A DNA stretch of 64,000 nt from Virgibacillus sp. SK37 (GCF_000725285.1 NZ_CP007161.1:1225911-1289910); one strand, 5' to 3'. Counted from the stretch's first letter, positions 1 through 8,484 are shown. The notes: generated by a model from the letters alone, not told the origin. Translations and numbers: made by a program.

Positions 1-10
1 ATCGCTCCAT
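1..10 (-). CDS. Start of a divergent gene, cut by the window edge
   Basis: Only the first codons are inside the window. On the minus strand an ATG (bases 10-8) follows a very strong ribosome binding site (GAGGAGGGAAGG, about bases 14-25). The product cannot be identified. It diverges from the CPBP protease gene at 99 and shares an intergenic region carrying a perfect palindrome, so it could encode the regulator that binds there. That is inference only. Confidence 0.45.
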
Positions 11-35
11 TTCCTTCCCTCCTCAAAATAAAAAC

Positions 36-64
36 TTGCTGGTAACGTTACGTAACCTATTATA
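36..64 (+). promoter_or_regulatory. Promoter with a perfect palindromic operator in its spacer
   Basis: A -35-like TTGCTG (36-41) and a -10-like TATTAT (59-64) lie 17 bases apart. The spacer holds GGTAACGT-T-ACGTAACC (41-57), a perfect 17-bp inverted repeat around one central base. A dimeric repressor of TetR type bound here would block RNA polymerase. The site serves the CPBP protease gene at 99 and possibly the divergent gene. Confidence 0.6.
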
Positions 65-98
65 GTTGGATTATACCATAGGGGAAGAGGGGTAACGA

Positions 99-803
99 AT
101 GGAAAGTAATCAAATGAACTGGAAAGAGAAAGACCAATGGGGTTTGAAAGAATTTATAATTTTAATGTTGCTGGAATTTGTATTTGTAATTGGTGGTATT
201 AAATTCATTGTTCACCCAATTTATTTAAGCTGGTTTGAGAATGATTTATATGCTGGAACTTTCCTAGGGTTAACCATGGCGGTAATTCTGGTTCTAGGCG
301 TTTATTTTATTGCCATCCGTCCAAAAAAACTCTCATGGAGTGAAGTAGGAATCAAACCATTCGCCAAAAAGGACTGGAAAATCATTATAATATATTCTGT
401 AATTTTAATGGTTGGTGCTGTGTTAATTGTAGTTCTTACGAGTTTGATAGGTAATACTTATGAGAACAGTAAAACGGAAGCAATGCAGCAAAACGTAACT
501 TTCTTTTCGTTGCTAATTGCTTTTATTTCTGCTGCAGTCATCTCACCCTTATATGAAGAAATTTTTTATCGCGGGTTTTTATATCGTTGGCTACGAACAC
601 GCATAGGGTTGAATGGAGCAATTTTGCTTAGTTCACTAATATTTACAGTTATTCATATACCCACATATAATGCGATGCCTGTAAACTTCTTTAGTGGAAT
701 TATCTTTGCATTGGCGTATGAACGAACAGACTCAATATGGCCATCAGTTATTATTCATGGTTTAACGAATGGGATTATGGTTCTATTGACAGGTTTAGCA
801 TGA
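99..803 (+). CDS. CPBP-family intramembrane metalloprotease
   Basis: A 234-residue multi-spanning membrane protein. The C-terminal half has the CPBP (CAAX protease / bacteriocin-processing) motifs: the Glu-Glu pair in EEIFYRGFLYRW near residue 152, a His in the FTVIHIPTY segment near 187, and a second His in IHGLTNG near 220. The glutamates and histidines should coordinate the catalytic metal within the membrane. Family members cleave prenylated or small peptide substrates, or confer self-immunity to bacteriocins; the substrate here is unknown. The ATG has GGGGAAGAGGGG upstream. It sits alone behind an operator-containing promoter, so it is probably inducible. Confidence 0.85.
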   Translation: MESNQMNWKEKDQWGLKEFIILMLLEFVFVIGGIKFIVHPIYLSWFENDLYAGTFLGLTMAVILVLGVYFIAIRPKKLSWSEVGIKPFAKKDWKIIIIYSVILMVGAVLIVVLTSLIGNTYENSKTEAMQQNVTFFSLLIAFISAAVISPLYEEIFYRGFLYRWLRTRIGLNGAILLSSLIFTVIHIPTYNAMPVNFFSGIIFALAYERTDSIWPSVIIHGLTNGIMVLLTGLA

Positions 804-905
804 AGCCATTGCTTAAAAATAGCGTAAACTCTAACAGTGCATGACGAACTCTTACATTATAAATAAATGCCATGTAGGCTTAGAAAAGGATAAGGAAGTG
901 ACAAT

Positions 906-1439
906 TTGGATTTTATTGCTTGGATGATTGTTATAAGTGAAATTGGATTTTGGGTTTTAATTTTGGCAGGGTTTATTACACGTTATATTTTTAAATTAAA
1001 GAGACTTGGTCTTTTCCTATTGGCCTTTACCCCAGTTATTGATTTACTATTACTGATTGCTACGAGTGTTGACTTATATCGTGGTGCCACCGCAACTAAA
1101 GTTCACGGTATTGCCGCTATTTATATTGGAGTTTCTATTGCATTTGGTAAGAGTATGATCTCTTGGGCTGATATACGATTTCAGTATTATGTGATGAAAC
1201 AGGGAACAAAGCCTGTTAAAAGACACGGTCTCGAATATGCAAAACATTACTTTAAAAGCTGGGGACAACATGTACTCGCATATCTAATAGGTGGTGGAAT
1301 ATTATTCGGTCTAATTTACCTCATTAATGATCCCTCTCGAACGGAAGTATTGGCTGGATTTCTAAAAATATGGACGCTTGTATTAGGTATCGATTTTCTA
1401 GTTGCTATCAGTAATTGTATATGGCCGAAAAAAGCTTAG
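906..1439 (+). CDS. Integral membrane protein of unknown function
   Basis: Predicted 177 residues starting at TTG 906, chosen because AAGGAAGTG lies 7 bases upstream. Hydrophobic segments near residues 7-25, 35-52, 68-85, 120-140 and 152-170 suggest about five membrane spans. A polar region between spans 3 and 4 is rich in Lys, Arg and His. I do not recognise the family securely. It follows the CPBP protease by about 100 bases in the same direction, without an obvious terminator between, so co-transcription is possible. Confidence 0.7.
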   Translation: MDFIAWMIVISEIGFWVLILAGFITRYIFKLKRLGLFLLAFTPVIDLLLLIATSVDLYRGATATKVHGIAAIYIGVSIAFGKSMISWADIRFQYYVMKQGTKPVKRHGLEYAKHYFKSWGQHVLAYLIGGGILFGLIYLINDPSRTEVLAGFLKIWTLVLGIDFLVAISNCIWPKKA

Positions 1440-1757
1440 AGGAGAAGGTTAATTCTTTTATTTGCCTTCAGTTTACAGAAAGATAGGTTTCAACAAACGG
1501 CGTATATGAATGAAATGCGAGTTTATAAATGGAGATAATAATTCATGGAAATCTTCAGTAAAGGTTCTCTAATACCATAATCGGGCAAGGAAAGTTGAAA
1601 ATGGTAATTTTTTTTCGTTTACAATAAAGGTTAGGATAATTTATATAAAAATTATTATTAATTTTAATTTTTAATTGTTCAGAATACGTGCTAATAAGAT
1701 ACAATATAACAGAATGAATAATTAAGAAAACAATTATACTTTGGTACGGGGGTACTT
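1440..1757. other. Intergenic stretch without recognisable gene
   Basis: About 318 AT-rich bases. Short open stretches are broken by stops in every frame and none has a convincing ribosome binding site. The last 120 bases are very AT-rich and probably carry the promoter of the S51 peptidase gene at 1758, but I cannot single out one promoter. Confidence 0.4.
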
Positions 1758-2414
1758 ATGAGAATTCACTATTACTTAGGTTGGTTTAACGATTATTTTC
1801 CAGAAAATTTGGTCAGGTTGTTACAGGAGGATATAACTGATCGAAAATCGCTTGTTATGATTAGCTCAAATCCACTTTCTTATGAATATGATGGTTCTAC
1901 TGAACGCGCTTGGCTTGACCAAGCTGGCATTATGTTTGATGAATATCATTTAATTAATTATCGCGTAAAGAAAGAAGATGCTCACACGTTAGTTCAACAT
2001 GCTTCAGTCATTTTCTTGCTGGGTGGAGATGCCCTTAAACAAAATTACTTTTTAAAGGAGTATGAACTGTCGAATGGAATAAAAAGTAGCAGTGCAATTG
2101 TGATGGGTGCAAGTGCTGGTGCGATTAACATGTCTGCTAAATGGTTATGCTCAAAAAGATTTGGGTTTAACGTTGAAACAAGCGCAGTTTTAGATGGAAT
2201 CGGCCTTGGAGATTTTTCAGTTTTGTCTCATTTTGATCTTGAAAATAACTTTACGCTGGTTCAGACCGAGCTGTCTGCTTTATCGGAAGAAATGGATATA
2301 TATGCTTCGAACAAGAATTGCGCTATACGTATAAAGGGTGACAAAACTGACGTCCTTGGCAATGTATATCTAATTTCCCACTCCAAGGTACAAAAATTAA
2401 AGGAAACGCTTTAG
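1758..2414 (+). CDS. Peptidase S51 (dipeptidase E-like) family protein
   Basis: A 218-residue cytosolic protein of the type 1 glutamine-amidotransferase-like fold. The nucleophile elbow GASAGA has its Ser at residue 119, as in S51 peptidases (aspartyl dipeptidase, cyanophycinase). Upstream IFLLGGDALKQ corresponds to the family's glycine-rich GG(D/N) loop, and VLSHFD near residue 155 could supply the catalytic His. The length fits the family (210-240). RBS ACGGGGG precedes the ATG. The substrate is probably a small peptide, but this is not shown by the sequence. It stands alone between two non-coding gaps. Confidence 0.8.
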   Translation: MRIHYYLGWFNDYFPENLVRLLQEDITDRKSLVMISSNPLSYEYDGSTERAWLDQAGIMFDEYHLINYRVKKEDAHTLVQHASVIFLLGGDALKQNYFLKEYELSNGIKSSSAIVMGASAGAINMSAKWLCSKRFGFNVETSAVLDGIGLGDFSVLSHFDLENNFTLVQTELSALSEEMDIYASNKNCAIRIKGDKTDVLGNVYLISHSKVQKLKETL

Positions 2415-2495
2415 TTATTTTAATAATTTTATGGGGCTTGATAAAAAGAAACGCTAAAACAACAGGTTAATTTCTATACTAGGGGGAGCAAGATA

Positions 2496-3275
2496 ATGGA
2501 TGTAACAAAACATAATAGTGATGCCTGGGATAAAAAGGTAGATGAGGGGTCTAGATATACGCAACAAGTGAGCAGTGAAACGATTAAAAGGAGCAAAGCT
2601 GGTCAATGGGAAATCTCCGTTACAACAGAAAAATCAGTTCCGAGAGATTGGTTCCCTGAAGTCCTAGAAGGATTAAAAGTATTATGTTTGGCATCTGGTG
2701 GTGGACAGCAAGCGCCAGTTTTAGCTGCTGCTGGAGCAAATGTAACAGTTACTGATATTTCTAAAAAGCAATTAGAGAAAGATGAAATGGTAGCTAGACG
2801 AGATGGGCTAAGCTTAAGAACGGTCCAGGGCGATATGTCGGACCTAAGTGGTTTTGAGGATGAGTATTTTGATATTGTTGTTAATCCAGTTTCAAACTTG
2901 TTTGTTAAGGATGTAAAACCTGTGTGGAAGGAAGTATCAAGGGTTTTAAAAAATAAAGGTATTTTAATTGCTGGGTTTACGAATCCTTTGCTATGGATTT
3001 TTGATGATAACCAAGAAAGAAAAGGGATCCTTGATGTGAAACACTCCATACCTTCTTCGACATTAGATTATTTGCCAAAGGATGAAATACAAGACTATAT
3101 TAAATCAAATAACACCATAGAGTATGCGCATACGTTGGAAGATCAAATACAAGGACAGATTGAGGCTGGATTTGTTATTGCTGGTTTTTTTGAAGATGAT
3201 TTTGGTGGTACAAGAATGATAGACAATTACATAAGGACCTTCATTGCTACAAAGGCAATAAAATTAAATTTTTAA
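2496..3275 (+). CDS. Class I SAM-dependent methyltransferase
   Basis: Predicted 259 residues. Motif I is LCLASGGGQQAPVLAAAGA near residues 64-83, followed by the acidic end of strand 2 (VTVTDIS), GDMSDL and the FDIVVNPVSN motif IV region. These are the SAM-binding elements of a Rossmann-fold methyltransferase. The N-terminal MDVTKHNSDAWDK opening is typical of small-molecule methyltransferases of Bacillus. The start is supported by AGGGGGAGCAAG upstream. The acceptor substrate is unknown. It is not in an obvious operon. Confidence 0.85.
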   Translation: MDVTKHNSDAWDKKVDEGSRYTQQVSSETIKRSKAGQWEISVTTEKSVPRDWFPEVLEGLKVLCLASGGGQQAPVLAAAGANVTVTDISKKQLEKDEMVARRDGLSLRTVQGDMSDLSGFEDEYFDIVVNPVSNLFVKDVKPVWKEVSRVLKNKGILIAGFTNPLLWIFDDNQERKGILDVKHSIPSSTLDYLPKDEIQDYIKSNNTIEYAHTLEDQIQGQIEAGFVIAGFFEDDFGGTRMIDNYIRTFIATKAIKLNF

Positions 3276-3303
3276 TACATGGGAAGGAGACTACTAGGAT
3301 ATC

Positions 3304-3414
3304 TTGGGGTGCAATGAATGCGTTTTCCCGCATGTTGATGAACAACCTTTTAAGTATAATACCGTTCAAGGATTGGATCAGATTGTGAAACATATAGCTT
3401 TGCCATCCGCATAA
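3304..3414 (+). pseudogene. Possible gene remnant, C-terminal 36 codons
   Basis: One frame stays open from just after an in-frame stop (TAG at about 3295) to TAA at 3412. Its peptide, beginning LGCNECVFPHVDEQPFKYN, has a CxxC pair and reads like the C-terminal tail of a real protein rather than random translation. It has no proper start or ribosome binding site. I read it as the end of a deleted gene; the parent family is not recognised. Confidence 0.3.
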
Positions 3415-3506
3415 GAAAATAAATAATTAACGTTGCAATGGAGAAAAAAATGAGGATGGATATCTAACAACCTTAATTAGGACACGGGAGGGGAGGTGGG
3501 AGAGGG

Positions 3507-4373
3507 ATGAAAAAGAGATTATTGTTGATTTCAGTAGGTGTTATAGGGGTGCTTCTAATTGGTGCTGGGATTTATTTTTTTCAAGATACAGAGACCAGTT
3601 CTGCCGGAACAAGCACCAATGGTCAATTACTTAGCAAAGCAAAGGAATGGTCCGAAAATTTGGATCCCGATATACTAAACCTTACATCCTTTGATGGATT
3701 AAATTTAAAAGCATCGTTTATTAAGAATGAAGCAGATACACATAATGTAGCTATCCTTGCACACGGATTCGATGGTACAAAAAAAAGCATGGAACTTCAA
3801 GCTAAATTTTACTATGACCAGGGATTCGATATTCTTATGCCCGATTCCCGTGGTAACGGAAACAGTGAAGGAAATGGAATAGAGTATGGTTGGCATGATC
3901 ATCTTGTTGCAGATATGGTGAGCTGGGTTCATAAGATGATTAATGATTACGGGGCGGAAAATATCATTTTACATGGGCGATCCATGGGGGCGGCAGTTGC
4001 GCTTGGAGCAAGCGGTGAAAATCTGCCACCGGAAGTGAAAGGTATTGTTGCAGTTAGTGGATATACATCGGTAAAAGAGCAATTGACCCACCTTGGCGAA
4101 ACAAATCTACTATCAAAAATGGAGTCGGGCTTTAGACTTGAGGAAACAGGTGCTATTGATCAAGTAAAACAAAATACGCGACCATTATTTATAATCCATG
4201 GTAAAGCTGATGACAGCGTTCCGCCAGAAATGGGGAAACGTATTTATGATGCTGCCGGTGGTGATAAAAAATTATGGCTAGTACCCAAGGTTGGCCATTT
4301 AGAGATCTTCGAAACTGTAACAAAAGAGTTTTATGAACGTGTGGAAGCATTTATCGATAATGCGCTTGATTAG
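3507..4373 (+). CDS. Membrane-anchored alpha/beta hydrolase
   Basis: Predicted 288 residues. An N-terminal hydrophobic segment (about 5-25) should anchor it with the catalytic domain outside. The oxyanion region is LAHGFDG, PDSRGNGNSEG resembles the YqkD/serine aminopeptidase group, and the nucleophile elbow GRSMGAA has Ser159. The acid is likely Asp in GKADDSVPP (near 235) and the base His in VGHLEIF (near 264). All three catalytic residues are visible. RBS GGGAGGGGAGGTGGGAGAGGG is unusually purine-rich. The substrate is unknown; esterase or peptidase activity is most likely. Confidence 0.82.
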   Translation: MKKRLLLISVGVIGVLLIGAGIYFFQDTETSSAGTSTNGQLLSKAKEWSENLDPDILNLTSFDGLNLKASFIKNEADTHNVAILAHGFDGTKKSMELQAKFYYDQGFDILMPDSRGNGNSEGNGIEYGWHDHLVADMVSWVHKMINDYGAENIILHGRSMGAAVALGASGENLPPEVKGIVAVSGYTSVKEQLTHLGETNLLSKMESGFRLEETGAIDQVKQNTRPLFIIHGKADDSVPPEMGKRIYDAAGGDKKLWLVPKVGHLEIFETVTKEFYERVEAFIDNALD

Positions 4374-4396
4374 GTTTTTGAAGGGATTGAATAATA

Positions 4397-4840
4397 ATGA
4401 AATCTTGGTTGTCGTTTTTTTTGCCTGATGATGAATATAGAGAGAAAATGATGCTATATTTTTTTGGTGAAAGTGCGATAATTCTCCTACTCTTCCTGGT
4501 TGGATTGATTATATACAGTAATTATTTTGATATATCAGTCGTTAACGCCCTATTAATATCCATAGTAATTTTCCTTCTATATATCACAGGAAGATATGTA
4601 GCTTCTGGAATAGAATACACTGAAGTTACAACAGATAAGGCATATAAAAAAGTATTAAAAATTCTAGTCATAAGAGTAATTGGTTTTTTTGTGATTCTCA
4701 TATCAGTGTACTTATTATTGGAGGGACCTGATAAATGGTTAAGGCTTATATTATTAACACTAAGTGCTAGTATAATTTGGTTCTTTATCAGCCTTATTTC
4801 CTTAAAGCGATCATATAACAAAAATAAGAATTTATTGTAA
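4397..4840 (+). CDS. Small four-span membrane protein
   Basis: Predicted 147 residues with hydrophobic stretches near 20-40, 50-68, 92-110 and 115-135. The start is supported by AAGGGATTGA. It begins 23 bases after the hydrolase at 3507 and may be co-transcribed with it. No family recognised. Confidence 0.65.
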   Translation: MKSWLSFFLPDDEYREKMMLYFFGESAIILLLFLVGLIIYSNYFDISVVNALLISIVIFLLYITGRYVASGIEYTEVTTDKAYKKVLKILVIRVIGFFVILISVYLLLEGPDKWLRLILLTLSASIIWFFISLISLKRSYNKNKNLL

Positions 4841-4872
4841 TTAGGGATTGGAAAGAGGAAAAGAAGATAATT

Positions 4873-4927
4873 CAATTAACGGGCGTAGTTGTGGAAGAAG
4901 CATTGTGCCTAAATAGGGCCAGATTAT
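4873..4927 (+). repeat. Array-type palindromic repeat, copy R1 (short class)
   Basis: Short-class copy. Left end CAATTAACGGGCGTAG, inner right arm TTGTGCC, right end ATAGGGCCAGATT. It lies between the stop of the membrane protein at 4397 and the next gene's start, exactly as in the main array 10 kb downstream. Confidence 0.8.
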
Positions 4928-4962
4928 TTAACAGAGTCATAAATCTTAGGGGGTGTGAAATA

Positions 4963-5178
4963 GTGTGTTTTTATGATTGGAAAATTGAAATGCCAGATGA
5001 TTTAAAGCCGTATATAGATACTGAAAATAAAAGAATGGCAATTCTTACAGTTGAAGATGATGAAATTCATATGGCTTTGGAATTTGATGAAAACAACAAT
5101 TTAGTTATGCATCCACGTTGGAATATAAACATTGTTATCTTAGGAGATAAACATCTGAAATTTACTACAAACTCTTAA
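4963..5178 (+). CDS. Short acidic protein of unknown function
   Basis: Predicted 71 residues from GTG 4963, preceded by TAGGGGG at a good distance. A longer frame starting at 4891 would read through repeat R1, so the GTG is preferred. The peptide MCFYDWKIEMPDDLKPY is followed by alternating charged and hydrophobic residues that suggest a small beta-rich fold. No family recognised. It lies directly downstream of an array-type repeat, as cassette genes do elsewhere in the window. Confidence 0.55.
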   Translation: MCFYDWKIEMPDDLKPYIDTENKRMAILTVEDDEIHMALEFDENNNLVMHPRWNINIVILGDKHLKFTTNS

Positions 5179-5195
5179 AGGGACGTGTTTTTTTT

Positions 5196-5435
5196 ATGCC
5201 AAAACGTTATATTGCGATTACGTATGATGTTTGTGAACATAATGATTTATATGAGGATATGAATGAATATATTTTAGATTCTTCTACTGAAATGGATAAG
5301 CAAGTGAAGGAATTTGCTAAAAAAGATGTTGCTCCTCTAATTAAAGTTTATGAATCATTTAAAGATGATTTTAAAGATATTACGCTATACAAACAGTATA
5401 AATTTAAAGAATATGAATGCGATTGTGAACAGTAG
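5196..5435 (+). CDS. Short charged protein of unknown function
   Basis: Predicted 79 residues, ATG 5196 after AAAGGGACGTG. Rich in Asp, Glu, Lys and Tyr, with two cysteines at the C-terminus (ECDCEQ). It follows the gene at 4963 by 17 bases, so the two probably form one unit. The stop is followed within 5 bases by the right end of another array repeat. No family recognised. Confidence 0.6.
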   Translation: MPKRYIAITYDVCEHNDLYEDMNEYILDSSTEMDKQVKEFAKKDVAPLIKVYESFKDDFKDITLYKQYKFKEYECDCEQ

Positions 5436-5439
5436 TGTT

Positions 5440-5459
5440 CGAGAATCGGGCCAGATTGC
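5440..5459 (+). repeat. Array-type repeat, copy R2 (right end only)
   Basis: Only the right boundary is present: GAATCGGGCCAGATTGC, immediately after the stop at 5435. The left arm and core are missing. The loss marks the end of this small outlying group. Confidence 0.65.
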
Positions 5460-5599
5460 AGAGTAAGTTTTCTTTATAGTACTAGTTATTATAAATGCTG
5501 CTTTTATGATGTTAATGTTTACCGTTAACATTCCATAAATAATTTCTATTTATAATAAAGATTACGATGAATAATATCAATGAGTATATAAAGTTAATT

Positions 5600-5632
5600 C
5601 CCTTCAGAATTACTCTGAGGGGTTATTTTTTT
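5600..5632 (+). terminator. Rho-independent terminator
   Basis: Stem CCCTTCAGA / TCTGAGGGG (9 pairs including one G-U), 5-base loop, followed by a T-rich tail. It closes the 4963-5435 unit and separates it from the PadR module. Confidence 0.85.
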
Positions 5633-5747
5633 ATAAATTCCAATCCTAAAATTTCTGTTTAAATCGATAATTACTTTGACAGATAGGGTAATTTTGGTTA
5701 TTATTACTCTGTTAGGTAGAGTAGTTTACGTACAAGGAAGTGTTTAT

Positions 5748-6077
5748 TTGATAAGAAGTGATATAATTCGTGGTCATTTGGATTCGATTATTCTTTGCTT
5801 GGTCTTGGAAAAGGATAGATACGGGTATGAAATATCAAAAGAGATTAGTTTGCGTACTGATAATAAATTTCAAATAAAGGAAGCAACACTGTATGCCGTG
5901 TTTCAGAGACTTGAGAAGAAGGATCTAATTGAATCTTACTATGGTAGTGTTTCAAAAGGGGGAAAAAGAAAGTATTACAGAATAACAACGCTTGGAAAAG
6001 CATATTTAAAAGAAACTGCAGAAGAATGGAAGGTCACGAAGGAAATTATTGATTTATTTATGGAGGGATTAAATTGA
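5748..6077 (+). CDS. PadR-family transcriptional regulator
   Basis: Predicted 109 residues from TTG 5748, chosen for AAGGAAGTG upstream; the frame is open earlier but has no comparable site. The winged helix shows the PadR pattern: HLDSIILCLVLEKDRYGYEIS, then QIKEATLYAVFQRLEKKDLI (recognition helix) and the wing KGGKRKYYRITTLGKAYL. PadR proteins usually repress their own operon and a neighbouring transport or envelope gene. It overlaps the HAAS-domain gene by 4 bases, the classical PadR/DUF1700 arrangement, so the two are translationally coupled. Confidence 0.88.
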   Translation: MIRSDIIRGHLDSIILCLVLEKDRYGYEISKEISLRTDNKFQIKEATLYAVFQRLEKKDLIESYYGSVSKGGKRKYYRITTLGKAYLKETAEEWKVTKEIIDLFMEGLN

Positions 6078-6478
6078 ATCAATTAAGAAAACATGTTGAT
6101 GAGTTATTTAAAGAAATTCCAGACAGTGGGAAAAAGGCTACAATCATGCAAGAAGTCATGCAAAATCTTGAAGAAAAAGTTTTGGATTTAATGGAGCAAG
6201 GCAAAGCAGAGGATGACGCCATAAATAAAACTATCGTTGAGTTTGGTGATATTGAAGATTTAAAAAAAGAGCTTGATGTAAAACTACCAGCTAAAAACAA
6301 CTTAAGAAAACTAAATTTAGGTTATTCTATTTGGGGAAGTTTTCTAATCATTTCATTGTTTATATTTATTAATCTCTATTATACACCTAATGTGATATGG
6401 TTCGTGTATCCCACATTTGCTGTTTTATGGTGGCCTTTAACTATGTATTTCAGCTGGAAGAAAGCGAAAAAGGGGTGA
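6074..6478 (+). CDS. HAAS (DUF1700-like) domain membrane protein
   Basis: Predicted 134 residues starting at TTG 6074, overlapping the PadR stop. Residues 1-70 form the helical HAAS domain often paired with PadR regulators (INKTIVEFGDIEDLKKEL is the hallmark). Two membrane spans follow at about 80-100 and 108-128. The C-terminal hairpin ending in WFVYPTFAVLWWPLTMYF recurs several times in the next gene. It is probably the sensor or partner of the upstream regulator. Confidence 0.8.
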   Translation: MNQLRKHVDELFKEIPDSGKKATIMQEVMQNLEEKVLDLMEQGKAEDDAINKTIVEFGDIEDLKKELDVKLPAKNNLRKLNLGYSIWGSFLIISLFIFINLYYTPNVIWFVYPTFAVLWWPLTMYFSWKKAKKG

Positions 6479-6483
6479 GTTAC

Positions 6484-7122
6484 TTGAGAAAATTAGAGCT
6501 TGGTTTTGTAGTAACAGGTAGTATACTGACTATTATATTTTTAATAGTAGTAAACTTTATAACAGGTTCTCACCCTATTTGGTTTATTTATCCTGCATTA
6601 GCATTATTACTTGGCTCAATTGGCATATACTGTCGGCAAAAAAAGAATTACACTTTATTTTCCATATTAACCAGCCTATTGCTTATATTGTTTCTTATCG
6701 TGGAGAACTATAGGAGTACACCTGAATATCCGTGGTTTTTATTTTCAGTGGCTCCATTAATAGCGTGGCCAACTTTGGTGTATCTAGGTAATCAATCAAA
6801 AAAAATGACAGTCGCAGTTATAGGTAGTGCGATTATTATCTTATATTATTTGATTTTAAATGTGCTTTTATCACCTGGATATCCATGGGTGATGTTTCCG
6901 GCGTTTGCTGTGTTATGGTGGCCGCTTACATTATATCATGTAAAGAGAAAGTCATATTTTAAATTCTCAATATACGCAAGTTTATTAATTAGTATATTTT
7001 TTATTAGTGTAAATGTTATTTCTTCACCGCATGTAATTTGGGCAGTTTATCCAATTTTTGTTGTGCTTTGGTGGCCATTGAGTATGTATTATTTCGTTTA
7101 TAAAAGAAAACTTGAATTATGA
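6484..7122 (+). CDS. Multi-span membrane protein built of repeated hairpins
   Basis: Predicted 212 residues from TTG 6484, preceded by AAGGGGTGAG. The protein consists of repeated two-span units ending in an aromatic-proline signature: HPIWFIYPALAL, YPWFLFSVAPLIAWP, YPWVMFPAFAVLWWPL and HVIWAVYPIFVVLWWPL. The same unit closes the preceding HAAS protein, so the two genes share a duplicated module. Function unknown. It belongs to the PadR unit (5-base gap). Confidence 0.75.
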   Translation: MRKLELGFVVTGSILTIIFLIVVNFITGSHPIWFIYPALALLLGSIGIYCRQKKNYTLFSILTSLLLILFLIVENYRSTPEYPWFLFSVAPLIAWPTLVYLGNQSKKMTVAVIGSAIIILYYLILNVLLSPGYPWVMFPAFAVLWWPLTLYHVKRKSYFKFSIYASLLISIFFISVNVISSPHVIWAVYPIFVVLWWPLSMYYFVYKRKLEL

Positions 7123-7174
7123 ATTAAGGGATTCAAAAGACAAATTAAACATATTTAGGTAGGGAGGGATTTTG

Positions 7175-8227
7175 GTGCAGAAAAAAATAAGAGACATTGA
7201 TTTAGGGTTAAAAAATATTTGTGGAAAATACAATATTCCGGGAATATCAGTATGTTTGACAGATGCAAACCGTGCTGAGTGGAAAAATGTGTACGGAGTC
7301 CGAAGTGTGGAAACAGGTGAACCGTTACAGGTTGATGACCAGTTTCGAGCTGGAAGCATCACGAAAACCTTGATTGCAGTTATTATCATGCAATTAAAAG
7401 AAGAGGGAAAACTATCAATAAATCAAACGATTAATGCCATTCTGGATGGTGTGCTGCAACAAGAATCTACACTAACTATAAAACATTTACTTAATCATAC
7501 GAGCGGATTGGAGGATTACCTTTGGGTTGAAAATGAGGGGCAACCAATGATATCCAAATTTGATACGGCACCGGAAATACAATTTTCCCCCGATTTTTTA
7601 GTTAAAGAAGCATTGCTGGCTGCTGGTCGCTTTGCACCTGGTGAAGGTTTTTATTACAGCAACACAAATTACATATTATTAGGGCTAATTATTGAAAAAA
7701 TAACAGGTGCAACAATATCAGAAATTATAAATAAAAGAATTTTAGAACCTTTATTGATGAAACAGACATATTTTCCTAAGACATTTTATATTAATACTTC
7801 TTATGCCAACGGACATTCCAAATTTACACAAGATTTCCAGCCATCGGATCAAATTGTCTATGAATATAAAGATTTAAATATTTCCCTTGCATGGACAGCA
7901 GGTGCCCTTGTTTCTACACCTGCCGATTTAAATAGATTTATGATTGGACTCTTTAACAATAAAATCATCTCTGAAGAATCATTAGAAGAGATGATGACAT
8001 TTAAAGAGACAGGCGATAATGGGCAAAGTTATGGGTTGGGCCTTTATCAATTTAAAGATCAACAAAAAACAGCAATCGGACATCCTGGTGGTATTTCGGG
8101 CTATGAAACAGTCATGCTTCACTACCCAGATGACGATATTTATATGACTGTCATGATTAATCAAATGCCAGCTGGAGCAACTTCAATTGCTGCCGAATTG
8201 TATGATAGTTTTAAAGTACTAGAATAA
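7175..8227 (+). CDS. Serine hydrolase, class C beta-lactamase / D-Ala-D-Ala carboxypeptidase-like
   Basis: Predicted 350 residues from GTG 7175 after AGGGAGGG. The SxxK motif is SITK (Ser61, Lys64) in FRAGSITKTLIA, the YxN motif is YSN (Tyr161), and a HPGG motif near 295 replaces KTG, as usual in the wider beta-lactamase-like (AmpC/EstB/PBP4*) family. No signal peptide or membrane segment is seen, so it is probably cytosolic with esterase- or peptidase-like activity on small substrates. It stands alone behind the PadR module. Confidence 0.85.
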   Translation: MQKKIRDIDLGLKNICGKYNIPGISVCLTDANRAEWKNVYGVRSVETGEPLQVDDQFRAGSITKTLIAVIIMQLKEEGKLSINQTINAILDGVLQQESTLTIKHLLNHTSGLEDYLWVENEGQPMISKFDTAPEIQFSPDFLVKEALLAAGRFAPGEGFYYSNTNYILLGLIIEKITGATISEIINKRILEPLLMKQTYFPKTFYINTSYANGHSKFTQDFQPSDQIVYEYKDLNISLAWTAGALVSTPADLNRFMIGLFNNKIISEESLEEMMTFKETGDNGQSYGLGLYQFKDQQKTAIGHPGGISGYETVMLHYPDDDIYMTVMINQMPAGATSIAAELYDSFKVLE

Positions 8228-8484
8228 TGATGATTTTTAGAAGAGAAATAAACTAATTGTAGTTCTTACTTTATGAATAGATTGATGCTTTTTTAAGGCA
8301 CTGTGTTTTTATAAATGAATTGAGCAAATATTAAATTGTATAGTTTTCTCCAGTATTTATAATATCTATTATTGAAGTAACTGGTGCATTACCCCAACAA
8401 CGGTAATGCTTCTTTTATAGGTATTTGGCAGTTTAATGGAATAATTCTAAATTAAATAAGTGGGGTTCCGGTCGGAACGACACT

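Noticed and set aside
4891-4962. Longer N-terminus for the short gene at 4963
   Set aside because: The extension would translate repeat R1 and lacks a ribosome binding site; GTG 4963 has TAGGGGG upstream.
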